A stretch of DNA of 64,000 bases from G020354785 sp964521285 (GCA_964521285.1 CAZFQS010000005.1:132241-196240), one strand, 5' to 3'. Shown: positions 33,186 to 43,393, counted from the first letter of the stretch. Translations and numbers: made by a program. Notes: generated from the letters alone by a model not told the origin.

Positions 33186-35537
33186 TCACTCGTATCTCAA
33201 TGATTCAACAGGATTCCTGCTCGCTGCCCTCCAGCTTTGCAAGCTTACAGTAAGCAGTGCAATCGCATAAGCCATAATTCCAGCAAGAGCAAATACCCAC
33301 CAGCTTATATCAGTTTTATACGCATAGTTTTGCAGCCATTTGTGCATAGTATAATATGCAACCGGAAAGGAAATAATTATCGCTATAGCAATCCATTTCG
33401 AAAAACTATTAATATAAAGCGACAGTATACTTAATGCATTTGCTCCATTAACCTTTCGTATACCAATATCTTTAGTGCTGCGATTTATAATAAATGATGA
33501 AAGGCCAAATAATCCCAGGCAGGATATAAATATTGAGAAAAAGGCAAAATAGCTGAAAATTTTTCTTCTTTGTTTTTCTCCCCAGTATAATGAATTATAA
33601 TCATCATCAAGAAAACTATATTCAAATGGATAGGCTGAATTAAATTCTTTGTGAAGATCTTCAATAAATTTAACTGTGTTATTTATATCCTGTGAAATAA
33701 CTTTTACGAATACCAATTTAAATTCATCAGGAAAGATAAATAATACAATAGGTTCTACCTTATTATAAGCAGGTTTAAAATTATAATCTTCAACTATACC
33801 AACGACTTTAAGCTTATAATCCCCAATAGTAAGAATTTCTCCTATAAGCTCTTCTATTCCTATTATGTTCGCAAATGTTTTATTTATAACTATGCTGGAT
33901 TGATCATCATAAGTTCTCTTTGGAAAAAAATCACCCTTGTTTATTTTAAGACCAAAAGTTTCGGCATAGTCGTAGCCTACGGATGAATGGGAAACTAATG
34001 GTTCAAGGTCAGGAGATTTTCCCGGCCAGTCCCAACCACTACCATTCGAATAAATCCCGGTTGGTTTCCAGTCGGAAAATGTAACATTAAGAATATTTTT
34101 ATTTTTTAATAATTCAGTTTTAAAAATCTCGTATTTATTTTTCAGGTCTCCCCTTAACGGCATGCATATAATGTTTTCTTTATTAATACCAAGTTCCCTG
34201 TTTTGGATAAAAACCAGTTGTTTATTTATAATAATGGTATTAATTATGAGAATGATAGCGATACTGAATTGAACTATTACCAGTATTTCTCTGAATATTG
34301 CTTTTTTCTTCCCGAAATAAATGTCTCCCTTTATAACATTTACTGCAGAGGGGGAAGAAATATACAAGGCCGGGTAGGTGCCTGCAAGAAATACTGTAAC
34401 TAAAGTCACTGATATTATTCCTAATATAAATTCCGGGTTAAATAACTGAATACTAATCTCTTTTCCCGTTAGCTCATTGAAAACAGGCAATAATGTTTCT
34501 GTTAAAGTAAAAGCTAAGAATAGTGAAATAAAAACCAGTAAAAAGACTTCAATATAATACTGTATAATTAGCCTTCTTCTATTGGCTCCCACAACTTTTT
34601 TAAGTCCGATTTCCCTAAACCGTCCTGTAGCAAGGGCTGTGGACAAATTAATAAAATTTATACATGCAATTACTAATATTAAAAAGGCAATAAGACCAAA
34701 GATTTTCACGGTTTTTATCGGACCACCTCCCCAAACAGGGTATAGATGGATCCTTTTTAACGGCTGAAAGTAATACCTGGTACATTTACCTTCATGCTCA
34801 TCCTGTGTTTCACATAAGAGGTCGGTTAGTTTCTTCCCTGCATTTTCGATGTCAACTCCTTTATTCATGCGGACATAGGTAAAAAGGAAATTATTTCCCA
34901 TATCATCCAAATCTCTCCCCAGCTCTTTAAAAAAAGTTATGGGTATTAAAAAGTTAAACCAAAGATGAGAATTCTTTGGTGGTTTTGTTATAATGCCAGT
35001 GACAGTAAATGCATATAGATTATTAATAGTCACAATTTTACCGATCGGATTTTCTTTTCCAAATATCTTTTCTGACATTTCCCCGGTTAGAACTATAGAA
35101 CGCGGTTCATTAAGAACATTTTTCCTGTCTCCCTTAATAAGCGGAAATGAAAATATTTGAAGAAATTCCGGGTCAACCATATGGATTTTTTCAAGAAAAC
35201 TCTTGTTATTATATTGAATCAGAAAATCCAGAGTCCATCTTGTATATCTTGCTGAATGAACAACGCCCGGTATATTTTCTTTTACATATTTTGCCATCCC
35301 TAATTGTGTTACGTCAACCTCCAATTTCTCATCTCCTGTATAATATTGGGTTTGTACGATACGGTAAATATCTTCAGTATCCTTATGAAACCTGTCAAAA
35401 CTTAATTCATCCTGTACCCACAGATAAATTAAAATAACACAAGCCATTCCCACCGACAGGCCAAGAATGTTTATTATGGCATATACTCTGAATCTTAATA
35501 AATTCCGAAGTGTAAATTTCAAATTGTATTTAAACAT
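33186..35537 (-). CDS. ABC transporter permease, MacB/FtsX family
   Basis: A 783-residue permease with two FtsX modules. N-terminal helix (YAIINILGLSVGMACVILIYLW), periplasmic MacB_PCD domain (about residues 50-240), FtsX helices (about 280-390) including RFREIGLKKVVGANRRRLI, then a second helix and periplasmic domain (about 420-660) and a C-terminal FtsX module with STKDIGIRKVNGANALSI. Such two-module permeases are common in Bacteroidota and act in lipoprotein, peptide or drug export, or as signalling transporters. The ATPase gene lies 12 bases upstream in the same operon; a sigma-54 type promoter precedes it. Confidence 0.88.
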   Translation of the reverse strand: MFKYNLKFTLRNLLRFRVYAIINILGLSVGMACVILIYLWVQDELSFDRFHKDTEDIYRIVQTQYYTGDEKLEVDVTQLGMAKYVKENIPGVVHSARYTRWTLDFLIQYNNKSFLEKIHMVDPEFLQIFSFPLIKGDRKNVLNEPRSIVLTGEMSEKIFGKENPIGKIVTINNLYAFTVTGIITKPPKNSHLWFNFLIPITFFKELGRDLDDMGNNFLFTYVRMNKGVDIENAGKKLTDLLCETQDEHEGKCTRYYFQPLKRIHLYPVWGGGPIKTVKIFGLIAFLILVIACINFINLSTALATGRFREIGLKKVVGANRRRLIIQYYIEVFLLVFISLFLAFTLTETLLPVFNELTGKEISIQLFNPEFILGIISVTLVTVFLAGTYPALYISSPSAVNVIKGDIYFGKKKAIFREILVIVQFSIAIILIINTIIINKQLVFIQNRELGINKENIICMPLRGDLKNKYEIFKTELLKNKNILNVTFSDWKPTGIYSNGSGWDWPGKSPDLEPLVSHSSVGYDYAETFGLKINKGDFFPKRTYDDQSSIVINKTFANIIGIEELIGEILTIGDYKLKVVGIVEDYNFKPAYNKVEPIVLFIFPDEFKLVFVKVISQDINNTVKFIEDLHKEFNSAYPFEYSFLDDDYNSLYWGEKQRRKIFSYFAFFSIFISCLGLFGLSSFIINRSTKDIGIRKVNGANALSILSLYINSFSKWIAIAIIISFPVAYYTMHKWLQNYAYKTDISWWVFALAGIMAYAIALLTVSLQSWRAASRNPVESLRYE

Positions 35538-35549
35538 ATCTTAAGAAAA

Positions 35550-36281
35550 TTAAAAACGAACTGTAACTTCCTTACTACTTATCTCTTTATCACTTATATC
35601 ATCTAACTGCTTAATATTTTCAGTTACAATATACCCGTCGAACAGGTGAACTATACGGTTTGCCCTTTCTGCATATGCAGGTGAGTGTGTTACCATTATT
35701 ATTGTGGTGCCGTCGTTGTTCAGGTTTTCCAGCAAATTCATGACTTCTTCCCCGTTTTTTGAATCAAGGTTTCCTGTAGGCTCATCTGCCAGGATAAGCA
35801 GAGGATTTGATACAACTGCCCGTGCTACCGCCACTCTTTGTTGCTGTCCTCCTGACAATTGCTGGGGAAAATGCTTTTTTCTATGTGATATCTGCATCCT
35901 GTCCAGGACATCGCTAACCTTTTTCTTTCTTTGAGATGATTTCATTTTTAAATATAAAAGAGGTAACTCAACATTCTCATATACATTAAGTTCATCTATC
36001 AAATTAAAACTTTGAAAAACAAACCCGATATTACCTTTCCTGAGATTTGTCCGGTGCCTTTCCTTATGTCCGGAGACTTCCTGATCCATAAAGTAATACT
36101 CACCTTTAGAAGGATTATCCAGTAATCCCAGAATATTCAAAAGGGTTGATTTACCACAGCCTGAAGGTCCCATTACCGCAACAAACTCACCCTTTTTCAC
36201 TTCCAGGTTTACTTTATTTAAGGCAGTTGTTTCTATTTCTTCGGTTCTGAAAATTTTAACCAGGTTACTCGTCTTAATCAT
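35550..36281 (-). CDS. ABC transporter ATP-binding protein, MacB/LolD type
   Basis: A 243-residue ATPase with Walker A GPSGCGKST (about residues 38-46), Q-loop GFVFQSFNLIDELNVYENVELPL, signature LSGGQQQRVAVARAVV, Walker B LLILADEPTGNLD and the switch His in IIMVTHSPAYAERANR. It belongs to the LolD/MacB/FtsE group that powers FtsX-like permeases. First gene of a two-gene operon with the permease, and divergent from an NtrC-type regulator. Confidence 0.92.
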   Translation of the reverse strand: MIKTSNLVKIFRTEEIETTALNKVNLEVKKGEFVAVMGPSGCGKSTLLNILGLLDNPSKGEYYFMDQEVSGHKERHRTNLRKGNIGFVFQSFNLIDELNVYENVELPLLYLKMKSSQRKKKVSDVLDRMQISHRKKHFPQQLSGGQQQRVAVARAVVSNPLLILADEPTGNLDSKNGEEVMNLLENLNNDGTTIIMVTHSPAYAERANRIVHLFDGYIVTENIKQLDDISDKEISSKEVTVRF

Positions 36282-36322
36282 AATAGTACAGTTATTTTAA
36301 GAATTAATAATATTTTATGATT

Positions 36323-36338
36323 GACAATTTATATGCCA
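36323..36338 (-). promoter_or_regulatory. Candidate sigma-54 promoter for the ABC transporter operon
   Basis: Read on the minus strand, TGGCAT (36338-36333), five bases, then TTGTC (36327-36323) fits the -24/-12 pattern TGGCAC-N5-TTGCA with GG and G at the required spacing. The start would lie about 30 bases before the ATP-binding gene. A sigma-54 activator gene is divergent from it. Two mismatches lower certainty. Confidence 0.5.
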
Positions 36339-36402
36339 GAAACCGTATTATTTACTATATCAATGAATTATACATTTATTAAAATGATTACCACTTAATA
36401 AT

Positions 36403-36430
36403 TGTTCAGATATCGAACATTAATTGTTCA
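36403..36430. promoter_or_regulatory. TGTTC/GAACA half-sites upstream of the candidate sigma-54 promoter
   Basis: TGTTC (36403-36407), seven bases, GAACA (36415-36419) form an inverted repeat, and a third half-site TGTTCA follows at 36425-36430. They lie about 65-90 bases upstream of the -24 box, where NtrC-type activators bind. The third half-site falls between the -33 and -7 boxes of the regulator's own promoter. Confidence 0.45.
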
Positions 36431-36456
36431 AAATATTTACATTTAGGTTAACTTTG
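36423..36456 (+). promoter_or_regulatory. Promoter for the NtrC-type regulator and kinase genes
   Basis: ATTG (36423-36426), a 22-base spacer and TAACTTTG (36449-36456), the latter a perfect -7. Overlap with the TGTTC half-sites suggests autoregulation. Confidence 0.4.
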
Positions 36457-36485
36457 AATATGTTTTAAAGGTAAATTATATTGTA

Positions 36486-37862
36486 ATGGCCACAAAAAAA
36501 GGAAAAATCTTAATCGTCGATGATAATGTTCAGATACTAAACTCACTAAAAATTTTATTAAAAAGTGAATATGAAGAAATAGAGACTATAAAAAATCCAA
36601 ACCTGATTCCGGAGAAAATTCGATCAAATAATTATGATATTATACTTCTTGATATGAATTTTGCAGCTGGAATTAATACAGGAAATGAAGGAATTTTCTG
36701 GTTGAGGGAGATGCTCAAACTTGATCCTGATGCAATAGTAATTTTGATCACTGCTTACGGAGATATTAACCTGGCTGTACAATCAATAAAAGAAGGTGCA
36801 ACTGACTTTATAACCAAACCCTGGGATACTGAGAAATTATTGACAACATTAAGTACTGCCTATGAACTGCGTCAGTCAAAGCTTGAAGTTAACAGTTTAA
36901 AAAACAAACAAAAGCAACTGACTGAAGATATTGATAAACATTTTCAGATGTTTACAGGCACTTCCAAAGCTATGCAGCAGTTACAGCAGACTATCAATAA
37001 AGTTGCATATACCGATGCTAATGTACTGATACTTGGAGAAAACGGAACCGGGAAAGAGCTGATAGCACGCGAAATTCATAAAAAATCAAAAAGAAGCTCT
37101 GAAGTTTTTGTGTCAGTTGATATGGGAGCACTAACTGAAACATTGTTTGAAAGTGAAATATTTGGACATATTAAAGGAGCATTTACTGATGCTAAAGAAA
37201 ACAAGGCAGGGCGATTTGAAATAGCATCAGGAGGCACACTCTTCCTTGATGAAATAGGAAATATATCTATGTCAGGACAGTCAAAGCTTTTGTCTGTAAT
37301 ACAAAACCGGCAAATAGCCAGAGTAGGTTCAAATAAATTAATACCTATTGACATTCGTCTGATTTCAGCGACCAATAAAGCTATTTATAATATGGTAGAA
37401 GAGAATCTGTTTCGGGAAGATTTATTATATAGAATAAATACAATACAGATTGAAGTTCCTCCCTTACGAAAAAGGAAAGATGATATACCCGGATTTGTAG
37501 ATTATTTTCTGAAACAATATTCAAACAAGTACGAAAAACCTTTATTAAAAATTACATCAGATGCGTATGCCTCACTAACAAATTATTCATGGCCTGGAAA
37601 TGTCAGGGAATTAAAGCACACTGTTGAAAAAGCAGTGATCCTTTCTGAATCAGATGTCCTGAAACCGGAAGATTTTTACCTGCGACAGTTGAAACCTGAC
37701 GATAATATGAATGTGGATTCATTAAAACTGGTTGATGCAGAAAAGTACACTATTGAAAGAGTTCTGGAAAAATGCAATGGTAATCTAAGCAAAGCAGCAA
37801 AAATGCTTGAAATTTCCAGGACAACTTTATATGCGAAAATTGAAAAATATAAAATAAAGTAA
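36486..37862 (+). CDS. Sigma-54-dependent response regulator (NtrC family)
   Basis: A 458-residue activator. Receiver domain (about residues 6-125) with ILIVDDN, phosphoacceptor Asp in YDIILLDMNF, and the Lys in ITKPWD. AAA+ domain (about 158-390) with Walker A GENGTGKEL, sigma-54 contact loop GAFTDA (a variant of GAFTGA), Walker B GGTLFLDEIGN and sensor GNVRELKHTVEKAVIL. The Fis-type helix-turn-helix at the C-terminus reads GNLSKAAKMLEISRTTLYAKI. It is followed 13 bases later by its kinase gene and is divergent from the ABC transporter operon it probably controls. Confidence 0.93.
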   Translation: MATKKGKILIVDDNVQILNSLKILLKSEYEEIETIKNPNLIPEKIRSNNYDIILLDMNFAAGINTGNEGIFWLREMLKLDPDAIVILITAYGDINLAVQSIKEGATDFITKPWDTEKLLTTLSTAYELRQSKLEVNSLKNKQKQLTEDIDKHFQMFTGTSKAMQQLQQTINKVAYTDANVLILGENGTGKELIAREIHKKSKRSSEVFVSVDMGALTETLFESEIFGHIKGAFTDAKENKAGRFEIASGGTLFLDEIGNISMSGQSKLLSVIQNRQIARVGSNKLIPIDIRLISATNKAIYNMVEENLFREDLLYRINTIQIEVPPLRKRKDDIPGFVDYFLKQYSNKYEKPLLKITSDAYASLTNYSWPGNVRELKHTVEKAVILSESDVLKPEDFYLRQLKPDDNMNVDSLKLVDAEKYTIERVLEKCNGNLSKAAKMLEISRTTLYAKIEKYKIK

Positions 37863-37875
37863 AACCTGGCGCATT

Positions 37876-39225
37876 ATGTTACAAAATCTGTTTGCTATAA
37901 ACATCTTTATAAGGGTAATATTAATTTCGTTAAACAGTTTTGCCTTCATTTTCATTTTAACTGAAACGAACCGGCCTGCAACAGCAATTTTTCTCGGATT
38001 ATTGCTGATATATCTTACAGGTAACCTGTTTTATTATGTAAACAGGACTAACAGGGAACTTGCAAACTTTCTTATTTACCTTAAAGAAAATGACACATCA
38101 TTGGCTCTAAAATCAAAAAAACTGGATAAAACATTTAAAGGTTTGCGACAAAGTTTTAAAAAAATTACTGATGAATTAAAAAAAGCAAGAATTGAAAGAG
38201 AAATAGAACAAAGATACATTGAAACGGTTTTTGAACATGTAGGTATCGGACTAATATCTTTTGATGAACAGGGTAGGATTGAAAAGATAAATAAAGCTGC
38301 AAAAAATTTACTGAACATTACCCACGCTACAAGTATTTCAGAATTAGACAAAGTGCATTATGGCCTGGCAGAAAAACTTATAAGTCAACAACCTGGTTTA
38401 CAGTCATTACTTAAAATTAAAATTAATAATGAAATTTTTCAGATTGCAATTAAATCAACTATTACGGTTATAGAAAATAAAAGAATTAAAATAATATCAC
38501 TTCAGGATATACGAAATGAGCTGGAAGAAAAAGAACTTGACAGCTGGAAAAAACTTATCAGCACCCTTACACATGAAATAATGAATTCAATTACCCCAAT
38601 AACAACTCTTACAGTTGCAATAAAACGCTGTTTTAAGCATAATGGCAATATTAAATCACCTGAAAACATAAGTATTGAAAATATTAAAGATGCAATTGAC
38701 AGTACTAACATAATTGAAGAACGTAGCAAAGGCCTTATTTCATTTGTGGATAAATACAGAAGTATTACGAAGTTGCCTGTGCCTGCACTTACCAGGGTAT
38801 CTGTTTCACGGCTCTTCAGTGATCTTGAAATGCTTTTTAAAGATACATTTGAGTTAAAAAAAATCAAGTTTAAAAAAGAGATAATTCCCGATAATTTAAA
38901 GATTACAGCAGATAAAAAGCTTATGGAACAAGTCCTGATAAATCTGATTAAGAATTCTTTAGATGCAATGAAAAATCTTAAAAATGGTTTAATTATCTTC
39001 AGAGCATTTGAAGAAAATTATAACGCAAATATTCAAATAATTGACAACGGACCGGGTATTCCTGATGAAATTTTAGAAAACATATTTACTCCTTTTTATA
39101 CCACTAAAGAAAAAGGAACAGGTATTGGTTTAAGTATTTCAAGACAAATAATAAGAATGCATAAAGGTAAAATTTTTCTAAGGTCTGTGCCAAATAAAGA
39201 GACTATAGCTACCATTTGCATATAG
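37876..39225 (+). CDS. Sensor histidine kinase paired with the NtrC-type regulator
   Basis: A 449-residue membrane kinase. Two N-terminal helices with almost no periplasmic loop (about residues 8-27 and 31-50), a coiled linker, a PAS-like domain (about 110-200: FEHVGIGLISFDEQGRIEKIN) and a catalytic core. The H-box is STLTHEIMNSITPIT, the N-box NLIKNSLDAMKN, G1 IDNGPGIPDEI and G2 KGTGIGLSISRQII. The short loop implies sensing of a membrane or cytoplasmic signal. Same operon as the regulator. Confidence 0.9.
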   Translation: MLQNLFAINIFIRVILISLNSFAFIFILTETNRPATAIFLGLLLIYLTGNLFYYVNRTNRELANFLIYLKENDTSLALKSKKLDKTFKGLRQSFKKITDELKKARIEREIEQRYIETVFEHVGIGLISFDEQGRIEKINKAAKNLLNITHATSISELDKVHYGLAEKLISQQPGLQSLLKIKINNEIFQIAIKSTITVIENKRIKIISLQDIRNELEEKELDSWKKLISTLTHEIMNSITPITTLTVAIKRCFKHNGNIKSPENISIENIKDAIDSTNIIEERSKGLISFVDKYRSITKLPVPALTRVSVSRLFSDLEMLFKDTFELKKIKFKKEIIPDNLKITADKKLMEQVLINLIKNSLDAMKNLKNGLIIFRAFEENYNANIQIIDNGPGIPDEILENIFTPFYTTKEKGTGIGLSISRQIIRMHKGKIFLRSVPNKETIATICI

Positions 39226-39260
39226 TTTTATTCACTACAATAATAACATCAAATTCATAT

Positions 39261-39288
39261 AAAAGCCGGGATGTAAAGACAGCTTTTA
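39261..39288. terminator. Possible bidirectional terminator
   Basis: AAAAGC ... TGT (39261-39274) pairs with ACA-GCTTTT (39279-39287) with a five-base bulge. It sits between the kinase gene and a convergent gene whose stop codon it touches. Confidence 0.35.
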
Positions 39289-40407
39289 ATACTTTCCGTA
39301 AGTTCTTGCTGTCTCAACCATTGCATAAATATTTTCATCAGGAGTGTCTCTTCCGCATTGATCACCTGTAGATAGTATAAATCCACCTTTTACGCCTGCA
39401 TCATCTATTGCTTTTTGCGATGCTCTGATTACATCTTCTTTAGTTCCATATAGCATAATATTAGTTGTATGAAGATTTCCTTTTAAGATTATTTTATTTC
39501 CGTATTCTTTTTTTAGTTCTGCCAGGTCGCAATCACCCATTGGTGGTGTTTCCAGCGGATCAATGACAGATAACTGAGTTTCTTCAGCTGCCATTTTAAC
39601 AAGCTCCTTTTCGGGACCACAGGAATGAACATGAGTAGGAATACCAATTTCAGCTGCAAGTTCTGTTACTTTTTTTAAAGCAGGTAATACAAGCTTTCTG
39701 AAGACTTCCGGTGATTGGAATACAAGTGAACCTGAAGCCCCGCAAAATAAGAAATCAGGTTTTTCTTCAAGGGATGCCATAATACTAAGTCTTCTTTTCA
39801 TTTTTTCAATCATCTTATCTCTTATTACAAAATACTTATGCGGATCACTGAAGTAAGCAAATATATCTTCAGGCCTTTTAAGAATAAGTGTTTCAACACC
39901 ACTTGGCATCCCAATTATACCATATTCACCCATTTCTTTCTTGATTATTTTCCATAAATCCATTCCCTTCGGCCACTTTTTAGCAGGAATAACTTCTTCC
40001 CATGTATCAGGTATTTCATGCAAACCAACTTGTGAAGGTAAAACATCGGTTGCTGGCGGGTTGTCTTTAGTATGAACTATAACAAATTTGCTCCACTGCC
40101 CGGTATCTGTATTAAAATCCTGTGTTATAATACGTTCTTCATTTTTATATACAATTCTCTGTTCCAGCTTCAGATCATCATTAAACAGGTCTCCGAATTC
40201 ATAAAGTTCAAATCCTCCGTCGATATTAAAATATTTGACTGCATCTATATATGCTTTCCATAGAGGAGGATCCTGATACAGGTAAATATCCCAGAAAGGT
40301 TTGCCTGTTAATCTTGCAGGGACCATATTTGAAATATCAGGACAAACAGGTACACAGTCGGGTATTTCACCTTTTAATAATGTAAGTAGTCTTTCTCTAT
40401 TTGTCAT
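39286..40407 (-). CDS. Uroporphyrinogen decarboxylase-family protein (MtaA/CmuA-like)
   Basis: A 373-residue TIM-barrel protein of the URO-D superfamily. N-terminus MTNRERLLTLLKGEIPDCVPV is characteristic, as are ILKRPEDIFAYF and SPEVFRKLVLPALKKVTELA. The segment IPTHVHSCGPEKELV carries the His and Cys used as zinc ligands in methyl-transferring members, and KGNLHTTNIMLYGT follows. The binding-pocket arginines of true HemE are not evident, so a corrinoid- or cofactor-linked methyl or demethylation role is more likely than haem synthesis. No corrinoid protein gene is adjacent. Confidence 0.78.
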   Translation of the reverse strand: MTNRERLLTLLKGEIPDCVPVCPDISNMVPARLTGKPFWDIYLYQDPPLWKAYIDAVKYFNIDGGFELYEFGDLFNDDLKLEQRIVYKNEERIITQDFNTDTGQWSKFVIVHTKDNPPATDVLPSQVGLHEIPDTWEEVIPAKKWPKGMDLWKIIKKEMGEYGIIGMPSGVETLILKRPEDIFAYFSDPHKYFVIRDKMIEKMKRRLSIMASLEEKPDFLFCGASGSLVFQSPEVFRKLVLPALKKVTELAAEIGIPTHVHSCGPEKELVKMAAEETQLSVIDPLETPPMGDCDLAELKKEYGNKIILKGNLHTTNIMLYGTKEDVIRASQKAIDDAGVKGGFILSTGDQCGRDTPDENIYAMVETARTYGKY

Positions 40408-40612
40408 TATATTGTTAAATAGTAAGGAAATTAAATATTTTTCCCGGAATTGAAAAACTTATTTGCATTAAGTATAAAAAGCCAGAGAGGTAAGAATGCT
40501 GCTGAATTTAAGAGCTATCTTATCATGATCAAATGACAATTATGTCTAATAAGTTATCAAAATAAACTATATTCAGAAACAAATAATACATAAAACAGGA
40601 TTATATTAATTA

Positions 40613-40629
40613 TAAATTTGATATTTTTG
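40613..40629 (+). promoter_or_regulatory. Two overlapping -7-like elements before the T9SS carbohydrate-binding protein gene
   Basis: TAAATTTG (40613-40620) and TATTTTTG (40622-40629) both match TAnnTTTG, 48-64 bases before the ATG. No well-placed -33 TTTG was found. Confidence 0.3.
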
Positions 40630-40676
40630 GATATAATTCATTTAAATTCATTTATTAACTAAAATTATATGAAATT

Positions 40677-43371
40677 ATGAGAAAAAAATTATACTTTATG
40701 CTACTATTAAAAGTAGCGCTATTTGCAATAATCTGCGCCTTTCTTTTTAGCTTTAACAGTAGGGCGCAGGAATTGGTCTTTAATGGTGATTTTTCATTAC
40801 CTGATGATGGCCAAAAGTATACAAACATTAACCTGATTCCTGGCTGGCATAATGATACAACATTTGATGATGCAAGTGGCAGGGAGCNNNNNNNNNNNNN
40901 NNNNNNNNNNNNNNNNNNNNNNNNNNNNNNNNNNNNNNNNNNNNNNNNNNNNNNNNNNNNNNNNNNNNNNNNNNNNNNNNNNNNNNNGTATTGACTTCCT
41001 GTTAACTCCCGGCGCAGGATTTTTACCCTATGAAGGTACTTTTTATCTCTCTCGTGGGAATGATTATGTTGGAGACAATTTAGTAATTGAACTCGGTATA
41101 ACTGTTGCTGATGACGATAATACCTGGGTTCAGTTTGACGATGTCAGCCTTATTGAGAATATTTCACTATTAACCGAACTGGTCTTTAATGGTGATTTTG
41201 CATTACCCGATGATGGCCAAAAGTATACAAACATTAATCTGATTCCTGGCTGGCATAATGATACAACATTTGATGATGCAAGTGGCAGGGAGCCAGACGA
41301 TTTCGCTTATTTGGTAAATGTTGGCGGCAGGATTTATCAGCCTCTTGGAATAATTCCTGATGAAAATGTTGAATACAATCTATCTCTAATGTCTAATCTC
41401 GCATGGTCTGCCAAGGATACTGTTTACACAATTGTTTATTTAAGTACATTTAGTGGTACAGATACAACAAACAGAACTATTATTGACAGTATTGACTTCC
41501 TGTTAACTCCCGGCGCAGGATTTTTACCCTATGAAGGTACTTTCTATCTTGTTCATGGGAATGATTATGTTGGAGACAATTTAGTAATTGAACTTGGTAT
41601 TACTGTTGCTGATGACAATAATACCTGGGTTCAGTTTGACGATGTCAGCCTTATTGAGAATCTTTCACAATTAATTATTGGCAGTAATATGGAAGATTCT
41701 ACAGTCTGGACTACTTACTGGAGAGATGATAATCCTGATATAGGTACTTTTGTGTTCAATTATACTGAAGATGTACCTGCAGCCGGCGATGGTGGTTGTT
41801 TAAATATTACAGTCGCCGGAGCGTCAGGAGCTTTTGTAAAACAAGCAGTAACAATAACTCCTGGACATAATTATTCATTTACCGGAGCATTTAAAAATAT
41901 TTCAACAGATGAAATTACAAATAGCTGGATTGAAATTATTCTAACAAGAAAAGAACCTGAATTAAATAAAGAGTTCAGTGCTGGCGATGCATATGTTATC
42001 TATGAAATGAACAGTTGGATGAGTCCACCATATGACAGCTTAGATATTGATGGTACTTTTGAAGATAACTTTAATTTGAGAGGAGCAGAATCAAATACAT
42101 TCTTAATACCTGATACTGTTACTGAAACAACATGGTATGTCTTAATTAAAGCTGGAAGCGCAAACACAGCTGGAAGCACAACTCCAACTATTGAATATTT
42201 ATTTGACAATATAAGTCTTGTTGACCTTGGAGTTGCAGGTACTACATTCTCAATTGAGAATATTGTGTTTGGTTCTGTTGATAATGCAGAAGACTTTACA
42301 GGAACTGTAAATTTGAGTTGGGATGCTGATTCTGTATATCTTAAATTTGTTATGGTAGATGATAGTATCGTTAATGCTGGTGCCAGCTACCAGGTAGATA
42401 ATATCGAAATTTATTTTGATATGGATAATTCCAAGAATATCCACTGGCCAAGAAATCAAAGTTGGCAAAAAGCAGTTGATGATGCCTATGACGCAAATGA
42501 TTATCAATTGAGGCTTGTTCCTGATGTGCCTTTTGCAACAAATAATACTGCGAGACCAGGTGGTCCGTCTATTGTAAGTGGAAGTGAAAATCAGGTATAT
42601 ACAAGAACTGCAGATGGCTATGAATTTATACTGAATATTGCGTGGGATTCATTACTCTTAGGATTTAATGCTGCAGTTGGTACTGAAATAGGTTTTGATG
42701 TACTCCATAGTGATAATGATGCTGTTGCCAGTGATGCTAATCGTAACCAGATTACATTTAACTCACCTACAGATAAACCTTATAACGATCCTTGCTTATT
42801 TGGTACTTTGCAGCTCAGATCAAACGGAACATTTATGAGAATATTGGATACCGAGGCACCTACTGTTCCTGCTAATTTAGCTGCAGCTGTGGATCAGATG
42901 GATGTTGTTTTAACCTGGGATGCATCAACTGATAACATTGTTGTTCATAATTATGTTATCAGGCAGGGAGCCGCAGCTATTGATACAATTCTGGCAAAAC
43001 AAACAGATAATACATATACAGTTCCGGATTTGGCCGTTGGTGATTATGAATTTCGTGTCAGAGCTGTTGACGTATATGGACAAGCATCTGGTTGGACTGG
43101 TGCTGTCGCTGCAACTGTTACATCTGTTGATGAAAACTATATGGCGAAATTAAAATTGTATCCAAACCCGGCTAACGATGTAATAAATATCAGCAGTGTA
43201 GAATTAATTGAAAGTGTTACAATTACAGATATTATAGGGCAGGAAGTAATGAAGGTTAATATTAATGCTTCAAATACCCAGTTAAGTGTTGAAGGTTTGA
43301 ATAGCGGTGTATACTTTGTAACAGTTAAATTCAGTGAGGGTTCAACTGTAAGTAGAATTATTATTGAATAA
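40677..43371 (+). CDS. Large secreted carbohydrate-binding protein with T9SS sorting domain, interrupted by an assembly gap
   Basis: Signal peptide (LFAIICAFLFSFNSRAQ), then two near-identical units starting ELVFNGDF(S/A)LPDDGQKY (the jelly-roll CBM type). A CBM4/9-like module follows (DNPDIGTFVFNYTED ... ITPGHNYSFTGAFKN), then a CBM9-like domain (ENIVFGSVDNAEDFTGTVNL ... VDNIEIYFDMDNSKN), an FN3 domain (PTVPANLAAAVDQMDVVLTW) and a type A sorting domain (KLYPNPANDVINI ... GVYFVTV). The 100-N run puts the two ends in different frames. Filling it with the 195 bases found at the same place in unit two restores one frame, giving about 929 residues with a 167-residue repeat. No catalytic domain seen. 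Confidence 0.8.
40770..41671 (+). repeat. Tandem intragenic repeat, two or more near-identical units of about 501 bases
   Basis: Unit starts at 40770 and 41176; the apparent period of 406 becomes 501 once the gap is corrected by 95 bases. Visible parts are nearly identical at the nucleotide level, e.g. ggtctttaatggtgattttt versus ggtctttaatggtgattttg, and the block tattgacttcctgttaactc in both. Such identity explains the assembly break and suggests recent duplication or gene conversion. Confidence 0.85.
40888..40987. other. Assembly gap, 100 N
   Basis: Exactly 100 N, the usual placeholder for a gap of unknown size, lying inside the first copy of a near-identical tandem repeat. Confidence 0.98.
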
Positions 43372-43393
43372 TTTTTAATGAAATTCCAAGAAG

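Noticed and set aside
40852..43371. A separate gene starting at 40852 before the N run
   Set aside because: The start is in the wrong frame for the signal peptide and exists only because the gap length is arbitrary. The downstream frame joins the gene starting at 40677 once the gap is corrected.
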